Source of the DNA: Cellvibrionales bacterium | GTDB lineage: Bacteria > Pseudomonadota > Gammaproteobacteria > Pseudomonadales > JAHEIH01 | Length of the DNA stretch: 64,000 bases | Assembly (NCBI GenBank): GCA_024639455.1 | Contig: JAHEIH010000027.1 | Coordinates: 1 to 64,000 of the forward strand | Reading direction: 5' to 3' | Part shown: in pieces, positions 26,091 to 35,428 of the stretch | Layout of the letters: every line of letters begins with the position of its first letter | Numbering within the stretch: the first letter of the stretch is position 1 | Notes under the pieces: generated by a model | Databases searched by the model: none | Told to the model about the DNA's origin: nothing | Seen by the model: the letters and a program-made list of their open reading frames with translations, nothing else | Position numbers and translations under genes: made by a program

Positions 26091-27578
26091 TTAACCTGAC
26101 GTTAAAATGCGCTCTATTGTCATGGCTTGAGTATGCAGCCGATTAAATCGCTTTGAGGGGAACACCAATGCAGACATTGAGCTGCGCCCGCCGTCGACAA
26201 AGACTTCGATCAGATTACCGTCGTAATAAACAACTAACTCACTCGCCCCACCTGTAAAGCGATGCGTCGCGCGTGCCTGGCTAGCAAAGGTATCGCTAAA
26301 ATCAACGCTGCCGCTGTGGCGGCGGTCGAGAATGATGTCTCCGCTCGCCATATCAATGCGAAATTCGACGCGTTGGTTGCGGTCATTGGACATGACAAAA
26401 TGTGGCGCCCCCCCTAACTTTGAATTTAGCGTAAATGAGATTTTGATGGCGCCTTCAGTAGGCATGACCAAATTTTGCCGATCTGTGGGCAGCGCTAGCG
26501 TCTGCATCGCGGCATCGACCTCTAGCACTGGGCGAGTTCCTACCCGCCACTGTCCAGCGTCAGTAAATATAAATAGCTCACGCGGTAGGGTTAACATACT
26601 GCGCCAGTCCGTGGCCGGTACTTTAGTGGCGTAGTCCCAATTACTTGCCCAGCCAAGAAATACAGGCAGCGTTCGGTGCTGTTCGGTTTGTGCGAAGGTG
26701 ACCCCGGCGTAATTATCTGGGCCCCAGTCTAACCACAACGCCTGAGAGGGATTTTCACGATGCTGCTCTGCAGGGGTAAACGTGGCACCATCGAAATCCC
26801 CCACAAAATACTGGGTCGCCGAACCACTATTGGGGCCGCCAGGCACCAAACTCACAATAAGCACGTCATGATCGCCGATTGTAATGAGATCCGGGCACTC
26901 CCAAACACCGCCATGGGCACCGAAGCCCTTGCCAAAATTGCTCTCGTGGCGCCACTGCAACAAATTCGCCGACGAATAAAAGCCCAACTCATCGCCCTGC
27001 GTCACCACCATCACCCAGCGCTGCGTCGGCGCATGCCAGGAGATTTTGGGATCGCGAAAATCCAATAAACCTGGGTTAGGTAATACCGGGTTATTGCCAT
27101 ACTTCGTCCAGCTTCGTCCGCTGTCCACGCTGTAAGCCAACCCTTGTGACTGGAAGGTTGTGCTACCGCCCTGCTTGGCCGCTTCATCGTGATAGGTAAA
27201 CAGCGCCACTAACGGCGTATTATCTACGCTTCCCAAACCGCTGGTATTTTGCGCATCCACCACCGCACTGCCAGAAAAAATCATGCCTTTTTCGTCGGGA
27301 TAAAGTGCAATAGGCAGGTGCTGCCATTCGATAAGATCACTAGAAACGGCATGCCCCCAATGCATAGGGCCCCACACTAGATCGTCCGGGTAGTGTTGGT
27401 AAAAAAGATGGTATTCACCCTGGTAGTACACCATGCCATTGGGGTCGTTCATCCAATGCGATGGCGGCGTAAAATGCAACGCGGGCCTGACGACCTCGGC
27501 CGCGGTTTCAGCATGCGTAACGGCCATGAACAAACTCCCCACCAACAAGCCCGTCAGTGCTCGGCAATATCGCATCAT
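26091..27578 (-). CDS. GH32 exo-fructosidase (levanase/inulinase/invertase-like), secreted
   Basis: The 495-residue protein has a signal peptide ending VTHA at about residue 23. The GH32 five-bladed propeller has nucleophile D45 in HWMNDPNG, transition-state D176 in FRDP and acid/base E227 in WECPD; a C-terminal beta-sandwich follows. It cleaves terminal beta-fructosyl units from sucrose, raffinose-type sugars or fructans in the periplasm. ATG 27578 overlaps the stop of the sugar porter gene in an ATGA, so the two are translationally coupled. With the GH97 alpha-galactosidase and Leloir genes nearby, raffinose-family sugars are a plausible target; fructan alone is the alternative. Confidence 0.92.
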   Translation of the reverse strand: MMRYCRALTGLLVGSLFMAVTHAETAAEVVRPALHFTPPSHWMNDPNGMVYYQGEYHLFYQHYPDDLVWGPMHWGHAVSSDLIEWQHLPIALYPDEKGMIFSGSAVVDAQNTSGLGSVDNTPLVALFTYHDEAAKQGGSTTFQSQGLAYSVDSGRSWTKYGNNPVLPNPGLLDFRDPKISWHAPTQRWVMVVTQGDELGFYSSANLLQWRHESNFGKGFGAHGGVWECPDLITIGDHDVLIVSLVPGGPNSGSATQYFVGDFDGATFTPAEQHRENPSQALWLDWGPDNYAGVTFAQTEQHRTLPVFLGWASNWDYATKVPATDWRSMLTLPRELFIFTDAGQWRVGTRPVLEVDAAMQTLALPTDRQNLVMPTEGAIKISFTLNSKLGGAPHFVMSNDRNQRVEFRIDMASGDIILDRRHSGSVDFSDTFASQARATHRFTGGASELVVYYDGNLIEVFVDGGRSSMSALVFPSKRFNRLHTQAMTIERILTSG

Positions 27579-28903
27579 TGTTGCGGTGCCTCGCGCCTGA
27601 GCGAGGCAAACATCTCTTCCAACGTGCGCCCCTTGGTCTCTGGAAAGAGAAATATCGCGAACAATAACTGCAATACCATCATGGCGGCAAAGAAGCTAAA
27701 TACCTGCGCTGCACTAAACGCCTGCAAGACAATGGGCATGGCCAGTGCAATGATGGCCGCCAGCACCCAGTGGGTGCCACAACCAAGCGACTGGCCTTTA
27801 GCGCGAACATGGTTGGGAAAGATCTCCGCAATATAGACCCAGATGATCGCCCCCTGCCCCACCGCGTGCGCAGCAATAAAGACAAACACAAAGGCCACCA
27901 CCACCATGCCACCAACCCCGTTGGCAAACGCCCAGGCGATGGCTAGCAGGGAAATGATGTACCCCACTGAGCCAATCAGCAGCAATGAGCGTCGCCCAAG
28001 GTGGTCGATTAAATACAGTCCAAGCATGGTGAACAACAAGTTCACCACGCCGATGCCGGTCGATGATAGTAACGACGACGACGTGGAAAGTCCCGCCATT
28101 TCAAACACCCTTGGCGCGTAGTAAATAATGAAATTAATGCCCGACAACTGGTTAAAAAAGGCCAGTGTAAAGGCTAAGAAAATAGGCCACGACATGGAAC
28201 GGCTGAAGAGTTTACCGGTGGCCTCTGGGTGGGCGGCGTCCTCACGAATTTGTGCAATCACTTGATCGGTATCAGGCTCGTCTATTTGGGCAAACACCTG
28301 CCGCGCGGCTGCTTCGTCATGGCGATGTACAATCAGCCAACGCGGGCTTTCAGGTGCAGGCCATATCATGATTAGGTAGATCAACGCTGGAATAGCCTCT
28401 GCGCCGAGCATCAGCCGCCAGTCATCTACAATCACCCCCGACAACAAATAGTTACTTAGGTAGGCTATCAAAATGCCAAATACGATCTGGAATTGATACA
28501 GCGCCACTAAGCGGCCACGAATCTTTGCCGGGGCAATTTCGCTGATATAAGCGGGTACGACAATCGAAGATATACCCACGCCTAGACCGCCAATAAAGCG
28601 TAAAAAGGCAAAGGTATAGGGGTCTTGCGCCATGGCAGAGCCCACCGCCGACAACAAGTACAGCACCGCAATGAACTGTAGGGTTGGCTTACGGCCAAAA
28701 CGCTCGGTGGGATAGTTGGCAAACAGCGCGCCGATGACTGTCCCCCACAGCGCTGAGGACATCACGAATACGCCGTGCACCAGCGGCGACGTCCCCCACA
28801 ATTGCTGAATGGGCTGATCAGCGCCGGAGATGACCGCCACATCAAACCCAAACAAAAAACCTGCCACGGCCACGGTTAGCGACCAATAAACGATACGACT
28901 CAT
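27575..28903 (-). CDS. MFS sugar porter
   Basis: The 442-residue inner-membrane transporter has twelve predicted helices. Sugar-porter signatures are present: GFDVAVISGA in helix 1, ERFGRKP, RFIGGLGVGISS after helix 4, the QLSGINFIIYYAP motif of helix 7 and PETKGRTLEEMF at the end. Substrate is probably a hexose such as fructose, glucose or galactose, or sucrose. AAGGA stands six bases before ATG 28903. It lies between the TIM-barrel isomerase and GH32 in a minus-strand operon that begins with the LacI regulators and galE. Confidence 0.92.
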   Translation of the reverse strand: MSRIVYWSLTVAVAGFLFGFDVAVISGADQPIQQLWGTSPLVHGVFVMSSALWGTVIGALFANYPTERFGRKPTLQFIAVLYLLSAVGSAMAQDPYTFAFLRFIGGLGVGISSIVVPAYISEIAPAKIRGRLVALYQFQIVFGILIAYLSNYLLSGVIVDDWRLMLGAEAIPALIYLIMIWPAPESPRWLIVHRHDEAAARQVFAQIDEPDTDQVIAQIREDAAHPEATGKLFSRSMSWPIFLAFTLAFFNQLSGINFIIYYAPRVFEMAGLSTSSSLLSSTGIGVVNLLFTMLGLYLIDHLGRRSLLLIGSVGYIISLLAIAWAFANGVGGMVVVAFVFVFIAAHAVGQGAIIWVYIAEIFPNHVRAKGQSLGCGTHWVLAAIIALAMPIVLQAFSAAQVFSFFAAMMVLQLLFAIFLFPETKGRTLEEMFASLRREAPQQ

Positions 28904-28950
28904 GAGCTTTCCTTGTGTTTTTATTATTGCGGCTACCCTAGCCTAACGCA

Positions 28951-29832
28951 CTACACGTCGCAAATAGAAATTGCCTCGGCAAGTGAATCTGCACGCCCGT
29001 CTTTTGTGTCTGATGTCGGTTCAAATTCCTGCGACAAATAGCCCGTGAAGCCTGTGTCAGCAATGGCCTTAGCAATAGCCGGATAGAACAGTTCCTGCGA
29101 GTCATTAATCTCATGACGGCCTGGCACGCCAGCGGTATGAAAATGTCCAAAATACTGGATGTTGTCGCGAATGGTACGAATGATGTCACCCTCCATGATC
29201 TGCATATGGTAGATGTCATACAACAAGCTAAAGTTTTTCGAATCCAGTCGTTTGCACAATTCAATCGCCCACGCCGAGCTATCCGCCACGTAATCGGGGT
29301 GATTCACCTTGCTATTGAACAGCTCCATAAATAACACCACGCCGCGCTTTTCCGCATGCGGCAAGATTTGCTGCAACCCCGCCACCGCATTATCCCAGCA
29401 TTCCTCGTCAGTCATACCGCGGCGATTACCACTAAATAAAATTAAATTGGTATAACCGGCGTCTGCCACAAGGTCGATATGGCGCATATAACGTGCAATC
29501 AGATCTTCATGAAAGCGAGGATCACACCAACCGTCTTCTAAGTTGGGTTCAGCCCCATTGCACATGGAAGAGTCGATGCCGTATTTTTTGAGTACAGGCC
29601 AATCCTCTGGACCCACCAAATCGATCGCACTAAAGCCTATCTCCTTTACCAACTGGCAAAGTTCCTCGATGCTAAGGTCCTGATAGGTCCAGCGTGCTAC
29701 AGCGTGATTGATATTGCCTTTTAGCGCACCCGAGGCCGCCTTTTTGGTAGCGGCGCTGACGGCCCAAGGCTGTATAAACGCCAAACTCGACAATCCCATA
29801 AATTTCATTGTGCTTCGTCTCGATAACTTCAT
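28951..29832 (-). CDS. Hydroxypyruvate isomerase-like TIM-barrel protein with export signal
   Basis: The 293-residue protein belongs to the AP endonuclease 2/xylose isomerase-like TIM-barrel family (PF01261). Metal-site residues typical of hydroxypyruvate isomerases are seen: E in FMELFNSK, D and H in LLYDIYHMQI, H in GHFHTAGVPGRHEI, and E in LSQEFEP. The N-terminus has a Tat-like twin arginine (SRRSTMK) and a hydrophobic stretch ending VSA, so export is predicted, which is unusual for a sugar isomerase. AAGG lies six bases before the ATG, and galE ends 19 bases upstream. The substrate is unknown; a keto-sugar or oxidised sugar is a guess. Confidence 0.82.
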   Translation of the reverse strand: MKLSRRSTMKFMGLSSLAFIQPWAVSAATKKAASGALKGNINHAVARWTYQDLSIEELCQLVKEIGFSAIDLVGPEDWPVLKKYGIDSSMCNGAEPNLEDGWCDPRFHEDLIARYMRHIDLVADAGYTNLILFSGNRRGMTDEECWDNAVAGLQQILPHAEKRGVVLFMELFNSKVNHPDYVADSSAWAIELCKRLDSKNFSLLYDIYHMQIMEGDIIRTIRDNIQYFGHFHTAGVPGRHEINDSQELFYPAIAKAIADTGFTGYLSQEFEPTSDTKDGRADSLAEAISICDV

Positions 29833-29851
29833 ATATCACCTTTTATGACTA

Positions 29852-30871
29852 TTATTCTGCAGAATATCCCTTAGGATTATTTTTTTGCCAATGCCAGGTA
29901 TCAGCCAGCATGTGGTTCAAATCTAACTCGGTCTTCCAACCCATCAATTGCAAAGCCTTGCTAGGCTCAGCATAAAACTCCGGCAAGTCTCCGGCACGTC
30001 TAGGGGCAAACTTATAGGGCACCGCTACGCCAGAGATATCCTTAAAAGCATTGATTAATTCCAATACGCTATAGCCGTTACCCGACCCAAGGTTAAACAC
30101 TTCTATTCCCTGCTTTTTAGCAAGAAACTTTAGCGCTTCCACGTGGCCTTTCGCCAAATCGACTACATGGATGTAATCTCTAACGCCGGTGCCGTCACGG
30201 GTAGAGTAGTCATTTCCAAATACCGATAGCTCCTGCAATTCACCCACCGCCACCTTGGCAATATAAGGCATTAAATTATTCGGAATACCGCGCGGATCTT
30301 CCCCGATAAGACCCGATGGATGCGCCCCAATGGGATTAAAATAGCGCAACACCGCTACAGACCAATCACTATCATTAGGTTGGCAAAGATCAGCCAGCAT
30401 CATCTCGACGATACGCTTGGTGTTGCCGTACACATTGGATGGATTCACTGGCGATGTTTCAACATAGGGAATATCCGCTTCAGCACCATAGACAGTGGCC
30501 GACGAACTGAACACAAAGCAATTAACGCCGGCGCGCTCCATGGCAGACAATAAAACATGCGAACCAGCAACATTCACATCGTGATAAAGCATCGGCTGTT
30601 GCTGCCCCTCACCAACAGCTTTTAAGCCAGCAAAATGAATAACAGCCTCAATCTCATAGTCGTCTAGTAGGCTATCCAGTAGGTCTGCATCACGAATATC
30701 CCCTTCTATAAAAGCGAGCGATCGTTGGGCAATCTGCTCAATTCTGTCTAGGGCCGCCAACGCACTGTTGGCGAGATTGTCTAATACAACGACATCGAAG
30801 CCTGCCGCCAACAATTCAACACAGGTATGACTTCCAATGTAGCCCAACCCCCCAGTAACCAATACTCTCAT
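29852..30871 (-). CDS. galE: UDP-glucose 4-epimerase
   Basis: The 339-residue SDR enzyme interconverts UDP-galactose and UDP-glucose. Seen are the NAD motif TGGLGYIGSHT, SSSATVYG, and catalytic Y-x3-K in NVYGNTK, plus the GalE segment FNPIGAHPSG and NLMPYIAKVAVG. The ATG at 30871 has GGAG seven bases upstream. A LacI-type operator lies at 30899-30910 between it and the regulator gene. Together with galT and galK across the divergent promoter it completes the Leloir pathway. Confidence 0.97.
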   Translation of the reverse strand: MRVLVTGGLGYIGSHTCVELLAAGFDVVVLDNLANSALAALDRIEQIAQRSLAFIEGDIRDADLLDSLLDDYEIEAVIHFAGLKAVGEGQQQPMLYHDVNVAGSHVLLSAMERAGVNCFVFSSSATVYGAEADIPYVETSPVNPSNVYGNTKRIVEMMLADLCQPNDSDWSVAVLRYFNPIGAHPSGLIGEDPRGIPNNLMPYIAKVAVGELQELSVFGNDYSTRDGTGVRDYIHVVDLAKGHVEALKFLAKKQGIEVFNLGSGNGYSVLELINAFKDISGVAVPYKFAPRRAGDLPEFYAEPSKALQLMGWKTELDLNHMLADTWHWQKNNPKGYSAE

Positions 30872-30898
30872 CAAAACACTCCAAATAAATCAAAATCT

Positions 30899-30910
30899 GA
30901 AAGCGGTAAC
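30899..30910 (-). promoter_or_regulatory. LacI-type operator candidate before galE
   Basis: The plus strand reads GAAAGCGGTAAC; its complement GTTACCGCTTTC matches the sites upstream of galT (33029, 33115) in the core ACCGCTTTC. It lies 28 bases before the galE start, where a LacI-family repressor would block transcription. Confidence 0.6.
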
Positions 30911-30925
30911 ATTTAAAGTTAAAAA

Positions 30926-31921
30926 TTAGTGCGATTCTCGACTCACAAACATCGGCTCCCAACGCGTCCTCAGCGACGCCAGGGCTGAGTCATCTCCAGC
31001 AAGATCTTGCAAAATAGCATGTGTCATCGTTTCCGCCATTTCTGCCACAGGATATTTAATCGTCGACAGCCTTGGCACTAGGTAATGGGCGATCTCTAAA
31101 TCATCAAAACCCACCACGCTAACATCCGTCGGGACATTGATCCCATTGTCTTGCAACGCCTGAATAACTCCTGCCGCCATCATATCGTTGTAACATAGTA
31201 CCGCATCAAATGAGACACCTTTGGTAAGCAAAGATCTCGCAGCTATCGTACCGCCCTGCAAATTGCTCGACGCCGCAAAGATCATCTTGCCACTCACCGA
31301 AATATTGTTGGCTTCTAACTCGTCCACGAAACCTTGCAGCCGATCGGTGGCATCTTCAATGGCATTAGCATCAGTGACGATGGCCACGGAGGAACGTCCA
31401 CGCTCAATGATCGCCTTAGCGGCTGCACGACCGCCCGAATAGTTATCAAAACTTGAACAACGCGCAGCAAACGCTGCGAACGTACGATTGATCAAATAAA
31501 TTTCACGCGATTTCTGTAGTACCACGCTAAGCTGTTCATCGCTCAATGCTTTCACGTGAACAAGCAGACGATCGCACCCTTTATTAAGCAAATAATTGAT
31601 CGCTTCAAGTTCTGACTCAGAGGTTGTCTTACCTTCAGCGATTAACAGCTGCGTTGCCTGTGAACGACAGACCCTCTCAATCGAAGCAATCACTGTGGAA
31701 AAGAAGGGATCCATCACATTAGGAATCACCACCCCCAACGTTTTTGGCGATTGGCCTAGCATACCTCTGGCATAGATATTAGGCTTGTAGCCCTGCTCTG
31801 CCATCACTTTCTCAACTCGCTCACGGGTTTGCGGCTTGACGGAATCACTGCCATTCAACACACGCGACACAGTAGAGTGAGAAACACCGGCTAACTTAGC
31901 AATTTGGCGAATATTTTTCAT
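30926..31921 (-). CDS. LacI-family transcriptional regulator (second of tandem pair)
   Basis: The 331-residue regulator has an N-terminal LacI helix-turn-helix (IRQIAKLAGVSHSTVSRVLN), a hinge helix near residue 50-60 (YARGMLGQS), and a periplasmic-binding-protein-like sugar-sensing domain (GVVIPNVMDPFFST, VVGFDDLEIAHYLVPRLSTI). Its start overlaps the preceding LacI gene by an ATGA. It is the nearer of the two to galE. It probably represses the galactose/fructose genes on both sides and releases DNA on binding galactose or a related sugar; the inducer is not known. Confidence 0.93.
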   Translation of the reverse strand: MKNIRQIAKLAGVSHSTVSRVLNGSDSVKPQTRERVEKVMAEQGYKPNIYARGMLGQSPKTLGVVIPNVMDPFFSTVIASIERVCRSQATQLLIAEGKTTSESELEAINYLLNKGCDRLLVHVKALSDEQLSVVLQKSREIYLINRTFAAFAARCSSFDNYSGGRAAAKAIIERGRSSVAIVTDANAIEDATDRLQGFVDELEANNISVSGKMIFAASSNLQGGTIAARSLLTKGVSFDAVLCYNDMMAAGVIQALQDNGINVPTDVSVVGFDDLEIAHYLVPRLSTIKYPVAEMAETMTHAILQDLAGDDSALASLRTRWEPMFVSRESH

Positions 31922-32937
31922 GACACCGCCTCCATTGCCAAACGACGATCTGACTGACGAGCAATAACGACAGGCAAGTACCGACCCACGTGCTGAACGA
32001 TCATTTTTTCAGCGGCTATACGCTGCAGCGCCAAACGCCCGGCTTCAAGTGCCATTTGCTCGACAGGATAATGCATCGTGGTCAGTTTAGGATAAGATGT
32101 GCGAGCCATATAAGAATCATTGAAGCCCACAATGGAAACGTGTTTGGGAACACTCAAACCGGCATCGGCTAAAGCACGTATCGCGCCTAGCGCCATACTA
32201 TCGTCGTAGCATAACAGTGCAGTAAATGAAGCCTTATTGTTCAGCAACTGCACAACGGCATCGTAACCACCGGCAAGGGTGCAGTCAGCCTCCGCCACAC
32301 TATGCTCCGCCAATGCCATCCCATGATGCTGCAACGCTCGCTGCCAACCTGCAAAACGGTCCACGCTATCGTCTATTTTTTCCGCCCGATTAATACAAGC
32401 AAATTGGCGATGGCCAGCATCGATAAGTCGTCTCGCCATGTTTTCAGCGCCAACTCGGTTATCCAACCAGACACAACGATCTTCAAATCCTAATACCAAA
32501 CGATTCAGCAACACTAAGCTTGGAATTGCATTAAGAAGGTCCGTCAATTGCTCAACAGACAAATATTTACTGTGCATGACAATAGCTTTGCAACCATGAC
32601 TAAGTAGTGTATCTATAGCTTCAGCTTCACCTTCCGCAGAATCACCACCTATCGCTGTCGTCAAATTCACTTCATTTTCGGTGGCGAACGCCACAATACT
32701 TTCCGTTAGTGACATAAAAAAGGGCTCAGAAAATGTCGCAACCACTAAGCCTAAAGAAGTCTTTTTCGTCCTCGCTAAAGCTCGCGCTGAGTGGCTGGGG
32801 CGATAAGACAACTGGGCCAGTGCTGCTTCGACTTTCTCCCGCGTTGAGGCCTTTACAGCACTTGTTCCATTCATTACGCGCGATACGGTTGCTGGCGACA
32901 CCCCCGCAAGCTTTGCAACATCATCAATTTTAGCCAC
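31918..32937 (-). CDS. LacI-family transcriptional regulator (first of tandem pair)
   Basis: The 339-residue regulator has a LacI helix-turn-helix (IDDVAKLAGVSPATVSRVMN), hinge region SARALARTK, and a sugar-binding domain (GLVVATFSEPFFMS, IVGFNDSYMARTSYPKLTTM). It is a paralogue of the next gene, with the same lengths and order of motifs, and the stop overlaps that gene's start by four bases, so both are made together. It diverges from galT; the 244-base region between them carries two operator-like sites. Having two coupled LacI proteins suggests response to two sugars, for example galactose and fructose; this is inference. Confidence 0.93.
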   Translation of the reverse strand: MAKIDDVAKLAGVSPATVSRVMNGTSAVKASTREKVEAALAQLSYRPSHSARALARTKKTSLGLVVATFSEPFFMSLTESIVAFATENEVNLTTAIGGDSAEGEAEAIDTLLSHGCKAIVMHSKYLSVEQLTDLLNAIPSLVLLNRLVLGFEDRCVWLDNRVGAENMARRLIDAGHRQFACINRAEKIDDSVDRFAGWQRALQHHGMALAEHSVAEADCTLAGGYDAVVQLLNNKASFTALLCYDDSMALGAIRALADAGLSVPKHVSIVGFNDSYMARTSYPKLTTMHYPVEQMALEAGRLALQRIAAEKMIVQHVGRYLPVVIARQSDRRLAMEAVS

Positions 32938-33028
32938 ACAACCCCTCTTCTAAACACTTACTGACAATATCAACAAGCCAAAACAATAACGCATATTAAG
33001 TACAGCGAAGAGAAAGTGCAAGCCAATA

Positions 33029-33040
33029 GAAACCGCTTTC
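33029..33040 (+). promoter_or_regulatory. LacI-type operator candidate, galT/lacI divergent region (site 1)
   Basis: GAAACCGCTTTC is a near palindrome with a central CG, the usual form of LacI-family operators. It lies 89 bases upstream of the lacI start on one side and 142 bases before galT. The next site is 86 bases away. Confidence 0.6.
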
Positions 33041-33114
33041 ATTAAAGCCTTGTAAATTTCACAAGAAAAACATAAATACCCACTTAAAACCTATTTTAAT
33101 AAGCAATATTTTAT

Positions 33115-33126
33115 GTGACCGCTTTC
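33115..33126 (+). promoter_or_regulatory. LacI-type operator candidate, galT/lacI divergent region (site 2)
   Basis: GTGACCGCTTTC shares ACCGCTTTC with site 1 and with the site before galE. It lies 56 bases before the galT start, a place suited to repressing galTK and GH97. Confidence 0.6.
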
Positions 33127-33181
33127 TTTTTTTGCGCTGTTGCGTTAAATTTCAATTTCTATTACTTTTGGAAAACACCAC

Positions 33182-34246
33182 ATGACAATCCAGACAACCG
33201 GGTTTTCTATGTCCGACCACTCGCACCGTCGTTATAACCCGATCACCGGGGAGTGGATACTTGTATCGCCCCATAGGAGCAAACGCCCTTGGCAAGGCAT
33301 GAACGACGAAAGCCCAAACGACAGCGCAACACACTACGACGCCAATTGCTACTTGTGCCCCGGCAACACAAGAATTTCAGGCGATAAAAACCCAGACTAT
33401 CAAGCCACCTATGTTTTCACCAACGACTATTCTGCGCTTCAACAAGAGCAGTTTCCAGCACCCGACACACAGCACCCCCTGCTGCGCGCAGAACCCGCCA
33501 GCGGCACAAGTCGAGTGATCTGCTACTCCCCAGATCACTCACTGACCCTGCCACAACTCGACCACGAAAAAATTGTTGCCATCATTGATACATGGAAGGC
33601 ACAGGCCATTGAACTAGGCAAAGACTACCACTGGGTGCAAATCTTCGAAAACAAAGGGGCGATAATGGGCTGCTCTCAGCCCCACCCTCACGGCCAAATT
33701 TGGGCGAACAGTTTTCTACCCACCGAAATTGCAAAGAAAGACCACAAACAGCGCGAACACCTCGAACGGCATGGTAGCAATCTTCTACTAGACTACGTCA
33801 ACACAGAACTGACCCTGAATGAACGCATCGTTTATCAAAATGCCCACTGGGTAGCTCTCGTCCCTTATTGGGCGGCTTGGCCATTTGAAACCATGCTTCT
33901 ACCTAAGACACATATTGCCCGCTTAGAAGATATGTCTCCCAGCCAACAAGACGATCTCGCCGACGCACTTAAGACAATCACCACTATTTACGACAACGTA
34001 TTTAATTGTTCATTTCCCTATTCTATGGGTTTCCATTTTGCCCCGTATGAACCAACACCTGAAAACAAACATTACTGGCAACTACACGCCAGCTTCTACC
34101 CACCCCTATTACGCTCAGCTTCTGTACGCAAGTTCATGGTAGGCTACGAAATGCTTGCTGAACCCCAGCGCGATCTTACGCCCGAACAAGCCGCCAGCCT
34201 ATTGAAAAAACAATCACATATTCACTACAAAAGTGGAGAAAAATAA
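33182..34246 (+). CDS. galT: Galactose-1-phosphate uridylyltransferase
   Basis: The 354-residue enzyme exchanges galactose-1-phosphate and UDP-glucose. The N-terminal [18 protein letters not shown] is diagnostic. Zinc ligands C56 and C59 (YLCPGN), H119 and H168 are present, and the nucleophile is H170 in QPHPHGQIW. It begins the plus-strand operon galT-galK-GH97, divergent from the LacI genes. The stop falls five bases before the galK ATG. The first ATG at 33182 fits the usual GalT start length. Confidence 0.97.
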   Translation: MTIQTTGFSMSDHSHRRYNPITGEWILVSPHRSKRPWQGMNDESPNDSATHYDANCYLCPGNTRISGDKNPDYQATYVFTNDYSALQQEQFPAPDTQHPLLRAEPASGTSRVICYSPDHSLTLPQLDHEKIVAIIDTWKAQAIELGKDYHWVQIFENKGAIMGCSQPHPHGQIWANSFLPTEIAKKDHKQREHLERHGSNLLLDYVNTELTLNERIVYQNAHWVALVPYWAAWPFETMLLPKTHIARLEDMSPSQQDDLADALKTITTIYDNVFNCSFPYSMGFHFAPYEPTPENKHYWQLHASFYPPLLRSASVRKFMVGYEMLAEPQRDLTPEQAASLLKKQSHIHYKSGEK

Positions 34247-34250
34247 TCAC

Positions 34251-35408
34251 ATGCCCGCCACCACAGCTCAAACGGCAAAGTCCACCTTCGAAAAGACATT
34301 CTCAACCCACGCAAGCCATGTATTTGCTGCGCCGGGCCGCGTCAATATTATCGGAGAGCACACCGACTACAACGACGGCTTTGTCCTCCCATGCGCCATA
34401 TCATTTAATACCGCTATTGCTTGTAGAAAAAATGACCGCCAAACCATTCGTGCCGTGGCGTTTAATTATGACAACGAGCAGGACGAGTTCGCTATAAATG
34501 AAACTATCGACACATCAGACAAGCACTGGACAAACTATCTACGTGGCGTTGTTGCGCAATTTATTGCGAACAATCACGCCATCGGCGGGCTCGACATTGC
34601 CATCTGCGGCAACATCCCGCAGGGCACCGGCCTATCAAGCTCTGCATCACTAGAAGTCTGCCTTGCCATGGCTATTAATGAAGTTTTTGCGCTAGGCCTT
34701 ACCCCCAAGGAACTTGCACGACTCTGCCAGCGCGCAGAAAATGAATTTGTCGGCTGCCACTGCGGCATCATGGATCAACTCATTTCAGCCTGCGGCGAAG
34801 AAAATTCTGCACTACTCATCGACTGCAGAGACCTTAGTTCGACAGCCATAACAATCCCTGAAAGCCTACAGCTGCTCATTATTAACCCGAATGTAGAACG
34901 CAAACTGGTAGGTAGTGAATACAACGCCAGACGCCAAAGCTGCGAAGCTGCCGCACGAACACTCGGCATTAATGCACTTCGTGACGCCACCCTGGCGAGT
35001 CTTGAAGCTCACCAAGAGTCGCTTGATATATCAACATTTAAGCGCGCCCGCCACGTCGTTACCGAAAATGCTCGAGTGCTGCAAATGCAGACAGCCTGCG
35101 ACAACAACGACCTAGCCACAATCAAGTCATTACTCGCTTCTTCTCACGCCTCAATGAAGGAAGATTTTGAAATCACCACCCAACAATTAGATTTCATCGC
35201 CGATCTTATCAACAGCGATGATAGTCATGCTTGCGCACGCATGACCGGCGGAGGCTTCGGTGGCTGCGCCGTCGCTTTGATCCCCCACCAAGAAGTCACC
35301 CGTATTTGTCAGCGATTGAAAAACACCTACGAGTCGACCTTCAAAACACCACTCACCATTTATTTTGCAGAGATTTCACAGGGCGCTCAGACCCTCGAAA
35401 TCGCCTAA
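34251..35408 (+). CDS. galK: Galactokinase
   Basis: The 385-residue GHMP kinase phosphorylates alpha-D-galactose. Motifs are the substrate loop GRVNIIGEHTDYNDGFVLP, the ATP-binding GTGLSSSASLEVC and the C-terminal GGGFGGCAVAL. ATG 34251 is preferred; GGAG lies 12 bases upstream in the end of galT, and a GTG at 34233 would overlap galT. GH97 follows after 20 bases. A frame that runs on from inside galK into GH97 is not a real upstream extension. Confidence 0.97.
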   Translation: MPATTAQTAKSTFEKTFSTHASHVFAAPGRVNIIGEHTDYNDGFVLPCAISFNTAIACRKNDRQTIRAVAFNYDNEQDEFAINETIDTSDKHWTNYLRGVVAQFIANNHAIGGLDIAICGNIPQGTGLSSSASLEVCLAMAINEVFALGLTPKELARLCQRAENEFVGCHCGIMDQLISACGEENSALLIDCRDLSSTAITIPESLQLLIINPNVERKLVGSEYNARRQSCEAAARTLGINALRDATLASLEAHQESLDISTFKRARHVVTENARVLQMQTACDNNDLATIKSLLASSHASMKEDFEITTQQLDFIADLINSDDSHACARMTGGGFGGCAVALIPHQEVTRICQRLKNTYESTFKTPLTIYFAEISQGAQTLEIA

Positions 35409-35428
35409 CCCAATTAACGGAGAATATG

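Noticed and set aside
35231-35428. Long N-terminal extension of the GH97 frame overlapping galK
   Set aside because: It reads galK in another frame; a signal peptide and ribosome-binding site place the true start at 35429 (or 35426).
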